Shown here: piece after piece, positions 46,568 to 55,181 of the stretch
How the letters are laid out: every line of letters starts with the position of its first letter
Numbering within the stretch: the first letter of the stretch is position 1
DNA from: an uncultured Roseobacter sp.
GTDB lineage: Bacteria > Pseudomonadota > Alphaproteobacteria > Rhodobacterales > Rhodobacteraceae
Reading direction: 5' to 3'
Length of the DNA: 64,000 bases
Assembly (NCBI GenBank): GCA_947501635.1
Contig: CANMWT010000006.1
Location: 62,001 to 126,000, forward strand
Notes under the pieces: generated by a model
Seen by the model: only the letters and a program-made list of their open reading frames with translations
Database searches by the model: none
Told to the model about the DNA's origin: nothing
Made by a program: the position numbers and the translations under genes

Positions 46568-47539
46568 GTGAAAGCCTTGTTGGTTGCAAGCATCAAAGAC
46601 GAAGGCCCGAACCTTTTGGAGTGGGTCGCCTATCACCGTGTGATCGGATTTGACCAGATTCTGATTTATCAAAACGATTCAGATGATTGCACGCAGGATA
46701 TCCTTTGCACGTTACAGGATATCGGTGCAATTCGCTGGTTTGATAACCCGTGTCACAAACGCCAGTGGCAGAACCGCGCCTACCGCAGAGCAAGTTTTTC
46801 ACAAGAGTTCTCCGAGGCCGACTGGTGTATGGCGTTGGACGGTGATGAGTTTCTCAACGTGAAAGTGGGGATGCGGAAAGTTCAGGACTTGATACAGATT
46901 TGCAGTGATCCAGACGAGATACTGGTGAATTGGCGAATATTTGGCTCGGGCGGGCATAACACCCTAAGTGCAGACCCTGTCATCGGGCGGTATTTGCTTA
47001 CCGACGATGCCAAAAAGGTCGAGCGTGGCCTTTACGGGTTCAAATCCCTGTTCAAGACAGATGCCTACAAACGACCTGGTATCCACAAAGCCAAGGCGTG
47101 CCAGGTGGCAGAGCCCAGAAGGTGCAATGGGTCAGGTATCCCGCTTGAGGATGTCACAATGGCCCAATGGCGCAGCAAAGACCCCGGACATCGGAAATAC
47201 GCCCAGGTAAACCACTATCCGTTGCGCGATTTGTCCAGCTTTTTGCTAAAATCAATACGAGGAAGCGCCAGTCATCCCGACCGCGATGTCAGTCAAAAGT
47301 ATTGGCGGCAATTCAATTACTCAGATGCACTGGATGACAGTATCCTTCCGCTCCTTTTGCCGACACTGAAGGAAATGAAACGGCTTGACGATGCATCGGG
47401 GGGCGTTTTGCGGCAGCTTCAACAGAAATCTCTGGGTCTTTGGAGCAAGAAACTGGAGAGGCTTCTTGAAACGCCGGAAGGGGCAGACCTGAGACGGGAT
47501 TTGTGTGACGATATGGGACGCCGTCTGGAGGCGGCGTAG
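46568..47539 (+). CDS. Glycosyltransferase family 2-like protein (Glyco_tranf_2_4 type)
   Basis: A 323-residue cytosolic glycosyltransferase starting with GTG after AGGAGG. The N-terminal fold is KALLVASIKDEGPNLLEWVA followed by YHRVIGFDQILIYQNDSDD, with a D-G-D metal motif in CMALDGDEFLNV. The same family is duplicated at 51.3 and 52.5 kb. It has no membrane segment. The sugar and acceptor are unknown; it probably acts on a surface polysaccharide with the neighbouring capsule-type permease. Confidence 0.8.
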   Translation: MKALLVASIKDEGPNLLEWVAYHRVIGFDQILIYQNDSDDCTQDILCTLQDIGAIRWFDNPCHKRQWQNRAYRRASFSQEFSEADWCMALDGDEFLNVKVGMRKVQDLIQICSDPDEILVNWRIFGSGGHNTLSADPVIGRYLLTDDAKKVERGLYGFKSLFKTDAYKRPGIHKAKACQVAEPRRCNGSGIPLEDVTMAQWRSKDPGHRKYAQVNHYPLRDLSSFLLKSIRGSASHPDRDVSQKYWRQFNYSDALDDSILPLLLPTLKEMKRLDDASGGVLRQLQQKSLGLWSKKLERLLETPEGADLRRDLCDDMGRRLEAA

Positions 47540-47543
47540 ACGG

Positions 47544-48368
47544 TTAACGCCGCGCGCCCCAGCTGATTGATGCACTGCGCCGGGTATAGAACTCCCCCAT
47601 CAGGCCGATCATCAGGATCGCGACACCGACCCAGACTGCGTAGTGCCAATCCGTATGCATTGGGTTGTAGTTGATAAATATGAACCCGCGCGCCTGATCG
47701 ATACAGTGGAACAGCGGGTTCCAGTCAAACATCATCAGCATCGTACTGGGCAGCATGTTGGCAACAAACATTTTCCCCGATGCGATCATATTCGCGCGCT
47801 GATAGATGGTTGAGAACACTGTGACGAATTGCGGGAACCACGGTTTGAGCGCCAGCAGCACAACACCGATTGCCGTGCCCGTAAACCATGCGATCAGCAA
47901 CATACCGAATGCGGGCGCAGGCTCTTCTATCACGACGGGCGTGAATGCGACGTGATAGACAAACAGGATGATCAAAAGGCTGAGCACCTGGATGTAAAGC
48001 GCGCCCACCGCCGCCGACGCGATGGCGACGATCGTATTCATCGGCGCGTGTTGCATCATCGGGCTTGCCGGCCCTTCCGACGCGACCACGGCACCCAGTG
48101 CCTTGGTATGTGTCATGAAAATGAAAACGCCGGACATGATGTATAGCAGGAAATCCCCCCGGATTGCCGCGCCGCGCAGCCCGAGCATTGAGAACATCAC
48201 GTAGAATGTCATCACAAAAATCAATGACTGCAGGATGTTGACCGCAATCGCCATGAAGGCGTTGTTATGCGTCTTGCGCACCGACCTGACCACTGAATGG
48301 TAGATCAGCTCAAGGGTGGTAATTGCCGCCCCTCTTTTCGATTGCCGTTGTTCGGCTGCCTGAAACAT
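47544..48368 (-). CDS. ABC-2 type permease, polysaccharide (capsule) export, KpsM/Wzm-like
   Basis: A 274-residue membrane protein with about six predicted helices: ILQSLIFVMTFYVMFSMLGL, DFLLYIMSGVFIFM, the Ala/Val-rich core segments, LIAWFTGTAIGVVLLALKP and a last helix AVWVGVAILMIGLMG. The conserved MLPSTMLMMFDWNPLFHCID region fits KpsM. Its ATPase partner (KpsT type) is not within the window. Start at 48368 after GAGG. It is convergent with the glycosyltransferase gene. Confidence 0.82.
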   Translation of the reverse strand: MFQAAEQRQSKRGAAITTLELIYHSVVRSVRKTHNNAFMAIAVNILQSLIFVMTFYVMFSMLGLRGAAIRGDFLLYIMSGVFIFMTHTKALGAVVASEGPASPMMQHAPMNTIVAIASAAVGALYIQVLSLLIILFVYHVAFTPVVIEEPAPAFGMLLIAWFTGTAIGVVLLALKPWFPQFVTVFSTIYQRANMIASGKMFVANMLPSTMLMMFDWNPLFHCIDQARGFIFINYNPMHTDWHYAVWVGVAILMIGLMGEFYTRRSASISWGARR

Positions 48369-48485
48369 GCCTGCGTCGCCTCGTGATTTTCGATCACACT
48401 TGCACGGACTTCTTGCTGTTCCGTTACACACTCATCATAAGTGGCTTTGACCGGTTAATCAACGCGCAGCTGGAAGAGGGCAAAC

Positions 48486-49286
48486 ATGATTGATTACAAC
48501 AAGCTGACGGTTCTGATGCGCAGTCTTTCGCTGCAGGCTGGTGCGAAGATCATGGAGATATACGCATCAGACGATTTTGACGTGAAGGTAAAGTCGGACG
48601 AGAGCCCGGTCACTATTGCGGATGAGGCTGCGGATGCGATCATTTCGTCTGGTTTGAAGGCGGCATATCCCGACGTTCTTCTTGTGACCGAAGAGCAGGC
48701 GGCGACGCATCAATCCACTGGTGAGACCTTTTTGATCGTTGATCCGCTGGACGGCACCAAAGAGTTTATCCAGCGCCGCGGGGATTTTACCGTAAACATC
48801 GCCTTGGTGGAAAACGGGACACCGACCAGAGGGGTGGTTTATGCGCCGGCGCGCGGCCGTATGTTCTTTACCGCCGCTGATGGTGCCTCGGTCGAGGAAA
48901 CAGGTGCTTTTGCGCTGGATACCATTGGTGAAACGCGGCCGATATCAGTCTCTAAACCGGACAATTCGGGGCTTTTGGTGGTTGCATCGAAATCGCATCG
49001 GGATCAGGCCACGGATGATTACATCAACAAGTACAGTGTCACGGATATGAAAAGCGCGGGAAGTTCGCTCAAGTTCTGTCTGGTCGCCACGGGCGAGGCC
49101 GATTTGTATCCGCGCCTTGGGCGGACAATGGAGTGGGACACGGCAGCGGGCCACGCGGTCTTGAAAGGAGCGGGGGGCGATGTCGTACGTTTTGACGACC
49201 ATACACCGCTTGCCTATGGCAAAGCCAACTACGAGAATCCGTTCTTTATCGCCTTTGCACCGGGCGTGGCGCTGAAGGGGGCATAA
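48486..49286 (+). CDS. cysQ: 3'(2'),5'-bisphosphate nucleotidase
   Basis: CysQ converts PAP (3'-phosphoadenosine 5'-phosphate), the product of sulfotransferase and PAPS reductase reactions, to AMP. The 266 residues carry inositol-phosphatase-family motifs DPLDGTKEFIQRRGDF and EWDTAAGHAVLKGAGG with metal-binding Asp and Glu residues. It overlaps kdsB by one base (TAATG), so the two are coupled. With sulfotransferase genes 6 kb away, it may serve sulfated glycan production as well as sulfur assimilation. Confidence 0.93.
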   Translation: MIDYNKLTVLMRSLSLQAGAKIMEIYASDDFDVKVKSDESPVTIADEAADAIISSGLKAAYPDVLLVTEEQAATHQSTGETFLIVDPLDGTKEFIQRRGDFTVNIALVENGTPTRGVVYAPARGRMFFTAADGASVEETGAFALDTIGETRPISVSKPDNSGLLVVASKSHRDQATDDYINKYSVTDMKSAGSSLKFCLVATGEADLYPRLGRTMEWDTAAGHAVLKGAGGDVVRFDDHTPLAYGKANYENPFFIAFAPGVALKGA

Positions 49287-50086
49287 TGTCTGTCCTGATC
49301 GCAATTCCCGCCCGCTATGCATCCACAAGATATCCCGGCAAACCTCTTGTGGGGCTTCGGGGCGCATCGGGACAAAGTCTGAGTTTGATCGAAAGAAGCT
49401 GGCGCGCGGCGTCATCCGTTTCTGGTGTGGACCGGGTCGTCGTGACCACCGATGACGTGCGCATCAAGGAAGCATCCGAAGCCTTCGGTGCCGAGGTTGT
49501 CATGACGTCTGAAGACTGCGCAAACGGTACGGAACGCTGTGCTCAAGCGCATGAGAATTTGCGCGAACAGTATGAAATTGTTGTAAACCTTCAAGGGGAT
49601 GCTCCGCTGACGCCCGCCTGGTTTGTGGAGGACCTTATCGCCGGTCTGCGGGCCGCACCTTCTGCCGAGGTGGCCACGCCCGTGCTGCGCTGTGACGGCG
49701 CCACGCTCAACAGTTTTCTTGCGGATCGCAAGGCGGGTCGCGTCGGCGGGACGACGGCCGTTTTCGACAGGTCCCATCGCGCCCTGTATTTTTCCAAGGA
49801 GGTTGTGCCGTTCACGTCGCAGACCTATGCCGGCCACGAGGAGACACCGGTGTTCCACCATGTTGGGGTCTATGCCTACCGGCCCGAACCGCTCGCCGCC
49901 TATCCGACCTGGCCAGTCGGTCCCTTGGAACAGTTGGAAGGGCTGGAGCAGTTGCGGTTCATGGAGAATGGCCGTGCAGTGCTTTGCGTAGAGGTTGAAG
50001 CGCGCGGCAGGCAGTTCTGGGAATTAAACAACCCGGAAGACGTACCAAAGCTGGAACAAATGATGCGGGACATGGGCATAGACTGA
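49286..50086 (+). CDS. kdsB: 3-deoxy-manno-octulosonate cytidylyltransferase
   Basis: KdsB makes CMP-Kdo, the activated sugar for the LPS inner core and for Kdo-linked capsules. The 266 residues start with the CTP-binding IAIPARYASTRYPGKPL, then VVTTDDVRI and VNLQGDAPLTP. The last part (YRPEPLAAYPTWPVGPLEQL) is typical. Coupling to cysQ is a feature of many capsule loci (inference from gene order). A second, LPS-type copy is not visible in the window. Confidence 0.93.
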   Translation: MSVLIAIPARYASTRYPGKPLVGLRGASGQSLSLIERSWRAASSVSGVDRVVVTTDDVRIKEASEAFGAEVVMTSEDCANGTERCAQAHENLREQYEIVVNLQGDAPLTPAWFVEDLIAGLRAAPSAEVATPVLRCDGATLNSFLADRKAGRVGGTTAVFDRSHRALYFSKEVVPFTSQTYAGHEETPVFHHVGVYAYRPEPLAAYPTWPVGPLEQLEGLEQLRFMENGRAVLCVEVEARGRQFWELNNPEDVPKLEQMMRDMGID

Positions 50087-50307
50087 CGCTAAGGCTTTGA
50101 AATCAAATTGGTAGAAAACCGCAATATTTTGCATTTCATGTAAACAATATCGCCACAATTGGCGCTATTCGGCCGTTTTCGTAGCGCATTACCGACATTG
50201 CTCTTCAAAGCGGATGATTTTTTGTTAGATAGGAATGTAAGGTTCAAGGCGTCAGGCCCCGGCTGACTTGCCGTGTTCAGGTGCGTTCCTATTTTGAAGG
50301 GTTCGGA

Positions 50308-51201
50308 ATGACTCGTAAGGTGACCAAGGCGATTTTCCCGGTAGCGGGTATGGGTACAAGATTTCTGCCTGCAACAAAATCGGTCCCGAAAGAAATCATG
50401 ACGCTGGTCGATCGCCCGCTGATCCAATACGCAATCGACGAAGCGCGTGCTGCAGGGATCAAAGAATTCATATTTGTGACCTCGCGCGGCAAAGGCGCGC
50501 TTGAAGATTACTTCGACCACGCACCACAGCTTGAGGCGCAATTGCGCGCAAAAGGGAAAACGAAGCTGCTTGAGATGTTGGAAACAACCAATATGGAAAG
50601 CGGCGCAATCGCTTATATTCGCCAGCACAAGGCGTTGGGTCTGGGTCATGCTGTGTGGTGCGCCCGGCGTCTGATCGCGGACGAGCCCTTTGCCGTTATC
50701 TTGCCGGATGATGTTATCGCCGGTGAAAAGCCATGTTTGCAGCAGATGGTCGAAGCCTATGAAGAGACTGGCGGCAATATGGTTGCCGCGATGGAAGTCG
50801 CGCCTGAAAAGACGTCCTCCTACGGTATCCTCGACGTGGAAACCGATATGGGTTCCATGGTGCGCGTGCGGGGCATGGTCGAAAAACCCCCCGTAGAGAC
50901 GGCACCTTCGAACCTGGCTGTTATCGGCCGGTATATTCTGTCGCCGACGGTTCTTGAGAACCTCAACAACGTTGACAGAGGTGCCGGCGGCGAGATTCAG
51001 TTGACCGATGCCATCGCGGCGGAAATCCAGTCAGACAAGGGTGTCTACGGTTACCGGTTCAAGGGGCAACGCTTTGATTGTGGCTCTAAATCAGGGTTTT
51101 TGCAGGCAACCGTGGCCTTTGGGCTTGCTCGTGATGACTTGCGCGAAGATCTTAGTGCTTACCTGCATGACATCGTAAGCATGGGAAAAGCCGCGGAGTA
51201 A
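50308..51201 (+). CDS. galU: UTP-glucose-1-phosphate uridylyltransferase
   Basis: GalU forms UDP-glucose, the glucosyl and (after oxidation) glucuronyl donor for polysaccharides. The 297-residue product has VAGMGTRFLPATKSVPKEIM, LPDDVI and VEKPP, as expected. The ATG at 50308 follows AAGGG; a GTG at 50281 is less likely. A 221-base upstream gap has several AT-rich stretches but no promoter I would defend. Confidence 0.95.
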   Translation: MTRKVTKAIFPVAGMGTRFLPATKSVPKEIMTLVDRPLIQYAIDEARAAGIKEFIFVTSRGKGALEDYFDHAPQLEAQLRAKGKTKLLEMLETTNMESGAIAYIRQHKALGLGHAVWCARRLIADEPFAVILPDDVIAGEKPCLQQMVEAYEETGGNMVAAMEVAPEKTSSYGILDVETDMGSMVRVRGMVEKPPVETAPSNLAVIGRYILSPTVLENLNNVDRGAGGEIQLTDAIAAEIQSDKGVYGYRFKGQRFDCGSKSGFLQATVAFGLARDDLREDLSAYLHDIVSMGKAAE

Positions 51202-51271
51202 TACTCTTCCTGTAGGCACCGCAGCGGGCGTGTCGGTCCTTGCTCAAGACGGTGCATGAGCGCGAGGCCGG

Positions 51272-52309
51272 ATGCATCATACGCCGACACTATTGGCACG
51301 CTATAAACTGAGGCTGCGCAGAAAGCGGTTACTGTGGCGGGCGTTTCGCAAGCGACTTGAAATAAAGGCGGTTTCGCGCAAAACGCATAACATCCACGCA
51401 CAGGATATCCTTGTGTTTGCCACCGTGCGCAACGAAGCGCAGCGGTTGCCCTATTTTCTGGATCATTACCGCAGGCTTGGCGCTGGGCACTTTCTGATCG
51501 TCGACAACCAGAGTGAGGACGGTACCGAAGCTCTTTTGCGCGCCGCGCCGGATGTATCTCTGTGGCGCGGCACCGGTAGTTACAAGGCGTCCCGCTTTGG
51601 CATGGACTGGCTGACTTGTTTGCAGTGGCGATACGGGCACGGGCACTGGACGGTCACGGTAGACGCAGATGAATTGCTGATCTATCCCGACTGGGAGAAG
51701 CGCGATCTGCGCGCGCTGACGACTTGGCTGGACATGCGAGGATTGCCGCAGTTTGGCGCTTTGATGCTTGATATGTATCCCAAGGGCCCCGTTGCCGCAC
51801 ATGCTTACACCCCCGGCCAGACTCCGACAGATGTATTGCAGTGGTTTGATGCGTTCGGGTATTGGGCGCAGATGCAGCCCAAGATGGGAAACCTCTGGCT
51901 GCAAGGGGGCGCGCGGGCGCGTATGTTTTTTGGCGACAAACCGCAACTGGCGCCGACGCTGAACAAGATCCCTCTGGTCCGCTGGCACCGATCATATGTC
52001 TTTGTAAACTCAACCCATAATGCTTTGCCACCTGCTTTGAACCGAAGCTATGACACGGATGGTTTTGAAAAACCGTCTGGTGTGCTGCTACACACCAAGC
52101 TTTTGCCTGATGCACCGGAAAGGGCGCGCATCGAAAAGCTGCGGGCAGAGCATTTTGCCCGGCCCGACACTTACAATGATTACTACGACGATCTGGCGGC
52201 CAGCCCGGACTTTTGGTGCGAAAGCTCCGTTCGCTATGAGGGCTGGCAACAGCTTATGCGATTGGGCCTGATGTTTGGCGGCGATTGGCATCCTTTTGAC
52301 CGGCATTGA
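51272..52309 (+). CDS. Glycosyltransferase family 2-like protein, first of a tandem pair
   Basis: A 345-residue soluble glycosyltransferase. The N-terminus is very basic (RYKLRLRRKRLLWRAFRKR), perhaps membrane-associating. The core is ILVFATVRNEAQRLPYFLDH, then HFLIVDNQSEDGTEALL and the metal motif DAD in WTVTVDADELLIYP. LMLDMYPKG is repeated in the next gene. The family resembles PF13704. The product extends a surface glycan; donor and acceptor are unknown. It starts 70 bases after galU. Confidence 0.82.
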   Translation: MHHTPTLLARYKLRLRRKRLLWRAFRKRLEIKAVSRKTHNIHAQDILVFATVRNEAQRLPYFLDHYRRLGAGHFLIVDNQSEDGTEALLRAAPDVSLWRGTGSYKASRFGMDWLTCLQWRYGHGHWTVTVDADELLIYPDWEKRDLRALTTWLDMRGLPQFGALMLDMYPKGPVAAHAYTPGQTPTDVLQWFDAFGYWAQMQPKMGNLWLQGGARARMFFGDKPQLAPTLNKIPLVRWHRSYVFVNSTHNALPPALNRSYDTDGFEKPSGVLLHTKLLPDAPERARIEKLRAEHFARPDTYNDYYDDLAASPDFWCESSVRYEGWQQLMRLGLMFGGDWHPFDRH

Positions 52310-52390
52310 GGCAGGACACCAACTGATCCGCTGTTGCGAAAAGCGCCTATTTAGGCAATAAAATGTAAATAACTCGCGCGCTACTAAGAC

Positions 52391-52407
52391 GCGAAAGTGT
52401 CTTTCGC
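52391..52407. repeat. Short perfect hairpin between the tandem glycosyltransferase genes
   Basis: GCGAAAG and CTTTCGC around TGT. There is no T tract, so it is not a standard terminator. Confidence 0.4.
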
Positions 52408-52470
52408 CGCATCTCTCCTACATGACTGGAAAGATGTGGTGGCGAGGCGGCAGTAAAGAAGGGCACAGGC

Positions 52471-53481
52471 TTGGGTATTCTGGGGTCTTACCGGATGCGT
52501 TGGGCGCGTAAGCGCCTGCGATACCGTGCGGACTTCAAAAGCCGCGAGCTGCGTCGCGTTATTGACCGGACAAACCAGATCCGACCGGATGACATTCTGC
52601 TGTTTTCGACCCAGCGTAATGAAAAGGTACGCCTGCCGTATTTCCTGGACTATTACCGTGACATGGGTGTGACGCACTTTCTGATCGTGGACAACGACAG
52701 CACGGACGGGTCCGCCGAATACCTTTCACAGCAACCTGATGTCTCGGTCTGGACAAGTCGCGCCAGCTACAAGAAATCCCGCTATGGGGTCGATTGGCTG
52801 AACCATTTGCAAAGCAAATACGGGCACGGGCACTGGTGCCTGACGGTCGATCCGGACGAATTCCTGCTCTATCCCTTCTGCGACACCCGCCCCCTGCGCG
52901 CGCTGACGGATTGGCTGGACACCTGTTCGATCCGGGCGTTCAGTGCAATGCTTCTGGACATGTATCCCAAGGGCCGGCTTGACGATCAGCCCTACCTGCC
53001 GGGCATGAACCCGATTGATATTGCTTGCTGGTTTGACAGCGGTAACTACACGATGTCGCGTAATCCACTCTACTGGAACCTGTGGATACAAGGCGGTGCG
53101 CGTGCGCGTGCGTTCTTCCCCAAAGAACCTGAACGCGCGCCGGCGCTGAACAAAGTGCCCTTGGTCAAATGGGACAAGCGCTATGCCTATGTGCATTCGA
53201 CCCATATGCTGCTGCCGCGCGGTCTGAATCTTGTGTACGACGAATGGGGTGGTGAGAAAGCCTCGGGCGTGCTGTTGCATGCGAAATTCATCGATACCTT
53301 TGCAGACAAGGCGGCGGAAGAGATCAAGCGCCAGCAACACTATGCCGAAAGCTATGAGTACCGCGCCTATGCCGAAAGCCTTGGACAGGATACGCAGCTG
53401 TGGTGCAACTGGTCCGAAAAGTACATCAACTGGCGACAGCTTGAAATTCTGGGACTGATGTCCAAAGGAAACTGGGCATGA
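52471..53481 (+). CDS. Glycosyltransferase family 2-like protein, second of a tandem pair
   Basis: A 336-residue paralogue of the preceding gene: ILLFSTQRNEKVRLPYFLDY, HFLIVDNDSTDGSAEYL, WCLTVDPDEFLLYP (DPD in place of DAD) and LLDMYPKGRL. The start is TTG at 52471: the first residues (GILGSYRMRWARKRL) align with the paralogue, so the ATG at 52495 would cut conserved sequence. The pair is likely the result of duplication and now makes two different linkages. The next gene overlaps it as ATGA. Confidence 0.82.
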   Translation: MGILGSYRMRWARKRLRYRADFKSRELRRVIDRTNQIRPDDILLFSTQRNEKVRLPYFLDYYRDMGVTHFLIVDNDSTDGSAEYLSQQPDVSVWTSRASYKKSRYGVDWLNHLQSKYGHGHWCLTVDPDEFLLYPFCDTRPLRALTDWLDTCSIRAFSAMLLDMYPKGRLDDQPYLPGMNPIDIACWFDSGNYTMSRNPLYWNLWIQGGARARAFFPKEPERAPALNKVPLVKWDKRYAYVHSTHMLLPRGLNLVYDEWGGEKASGVLLHAKFIDTFADKAAEEIKRQQHYAESYEYRAYAESLGQDTQLWCNWSEKYINWRQLEILGLMSKGNWA

Positions 53482-55178
53482 CAGTCGGCGTCGTCATGCT
53501 GGTCCACACGGCGCTGGGGCGTGCCGAACAGGCGGCCCGTCATTGGGCGGCGTCGGGTTGCCCGGTGATGATCCATGTGGATAAATCCGTGTCGCGTAAA
53601 GTCTATGATGGCTTTGTCAAAGCCCTGGACGACGTACCACATATCAATTTCTCAAAACGGTACCGATGCGAATGGGGGACATGGGGCATCGTCGCAGCCA
53701 CTCAAACCGCCTCGGCCCGTCTTTTGGATGAATTTCCGGAAGTGCGGCATGTGTATCTTGCCTCTGGTTCATGCCTGCCTTTGCGTCCGGTGCAGGAACT
53801 GATTGACTATCTGGCGGCCCGGCCGCGGACCGATTTCATCGAAAGCGCCACAACGGCGGATGTGCCATGGACAGTCGGTGGGCTGGATGCGGAGCGGTTT
53901 ACCCTGCGGTTTCCCTTTTCATGGCGAAAGCGCCGTTACCTGTTTGACAAGTATGTCCAGTTGCAGCGCAAGCTCAGGATCAAACGCTCGGTGCCGGGGG
54001 GTCTGGTGCCGCATATGGGGTCGCAATGGTGGTGCCTGTCACGTCAGACTCTGTCGGCAATTTTGCATGACCCCGCGCGATCAGACTATGACCGCTATTT
54101 CCGCATGGTCTGGATTCCGGACGAAAGCTATTTTCAGACTCTGGCGCGGCAATATTCGACAAACATCGAAAGCCGGTCCCTGACACTTTCCAAGTTCGAT
54201 TATCAGGGCAAGCCGCATATATTCTACGACGACCATCTGCAGCTTTTGCGCCGGTCTGATTGTTTTGTGGCGCGAAAAATCTGGCCGCATGCCCACAGGT
54301 TATACGACGCTTTTCTGACGGACACGGCCGGCGCGATGAGCAAGCAGGAACCGAACCCGGGCAAGATTGACCGCGTCTTTGCCAAAGCGGTGGAGCGGCG
54401 GGTGCGCGGGCGTGCAGGTCTTTATATGCAAAGCCGGTTTCCCCGCGAAGACTGGGAAAACGGTGTGACGGCCGCCCCCTATTCGATGTTTCAGGGCTTT
54501 GCCGAACTTTTTGAGGATTTCGAGCCCTGGCTCGCCAAAGCGACAGGCGCGCGTGTGCATGGCCACCTTTTTGCGCCGGACCGGGTGCACTTCGCAGATG
54601 GTCAGACAGCGATGAATGGCGCGCTTAGCGACAGTGCCGTTTTGCGCGACTACAACGCGAAGGGCTTTTTGACCAATCTTATCTGGAACACGCGCGGCGA
54701 ACGGCAGTGTTTCCAGTTTGGGCCGACAGACAACCAAATCATCAATTGGCGTGTTGCCAAAGACCCTAACGCGCAGGTTTCTGTGATAACTGGCGCATGG
54801 GCTGTACCTCTTTTCCGGTCCAACGCGAACTTTATCGACCTTCGGCAAGAGGCGGCGCGACTGCAAAAGATCGAAAGCGATCATCTGGATGTGCTGCGGT
54901 CGACATGGACCAAAGCCAGAGTACGCATCTGGACCATGGCCGAGTTTATCGAAGCACCGATGGAGCCTTTGCAAACCATCCTTGACGAGATCGGGCCAAG
55001 CACCCAGCGTCGCCTTGCCGAAGCGCCGCGGATGGTCGATCTCACCGGTTTTGGCCAGTTCCTGCAAAACCTCAAGAATCAGGGGATGCATCCTTATCTG
55101 ATGGGTGATTTTCCGGTCGATCCCGGTGAAACCGCGCGCAAGCCGCGAACCCCGCCGCGCCCCTATGTGGTCAGGTAA
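53478..55178 (+). CDS. Branch-type (core-2/I-branching-like) glycosyltransferase with long C-terminal domain
   Basis: A 566-residue protein. The N-terminal ~250 residues match the Branch (GT14/xylosyltransferase-like) fold: VVMLVHTALGRAEQAARHW, CPVMIHVDKSVSRKVYDGF, HVYLASGSCLPLRPVQEL and GSQWWCLSRQTLSAI. The C-terminal ~300 residues contain GRAGLYMQSRFPREDWENGV and a Trp/Arg-rich segment. In Rhodobacteraceae this second part is seen as a domain of unknown function attached to beta-1,6-GlcNAc transferase-like proteins. Starts inside the preceding stop and ends three bases before the sulfotransferase gene, so all four are one operon. Confidence 0.8.
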   Translation: MTVGVVMLVHTALGRAEQAARHWAASGCPVMIHVDKSVSRKVYDGFVKALDDVPHINFSKRYRCEWGTWGIVAATQTASARLLDEFPEVRHVYLASGSCLPLRPVQELIDYLAARPRTDFIESATTADVPWTVGGLDAERFTLRFPFSWRKRRYLFDKYVQLQRKLRIKRSVPGGLVPHMGSQWWCLSRQTLSAILHDPARSDYDRYFRMVWIPDESYFQTLARQYSTNIESRSLTLSKFDYQGKPHIFYDDHLQLLRRSDCFVARKIWPHAHRLYDAFLTDTAGAMSKQEPNPGKIDRVFAKAVERRVRGRAGLYMQSRFPREDWENGVTAAPYSMFQGFAELFEDFEPWLAKATGARVHGHLFAPDRVHFADGQTAMNGALSDSAVLRDYNAKGFLTNLIWNTRGERQCFQFGPTDNQIINWRVAKDPNAQVSVITGAWAVPLFRSNANFIDLRQEAARLQKIESDHLDVLRSTWTKARVRIWTMAEFIEAPMEPLQTILDEIGPSTQRRLAEAPRMVDLTGFGQFLQNLKNQGMHPYLMGDFPVDPGETARKPRTPPRPYVVR

Positions 55179-55181
55179 CGG

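Noticed and set aside
52422-52514. Small ATG frame between the tandem glycosyltransferase genes
   Set aside because: No ribosome site, and it runs into the conserved start of the second glycosyltransferase.
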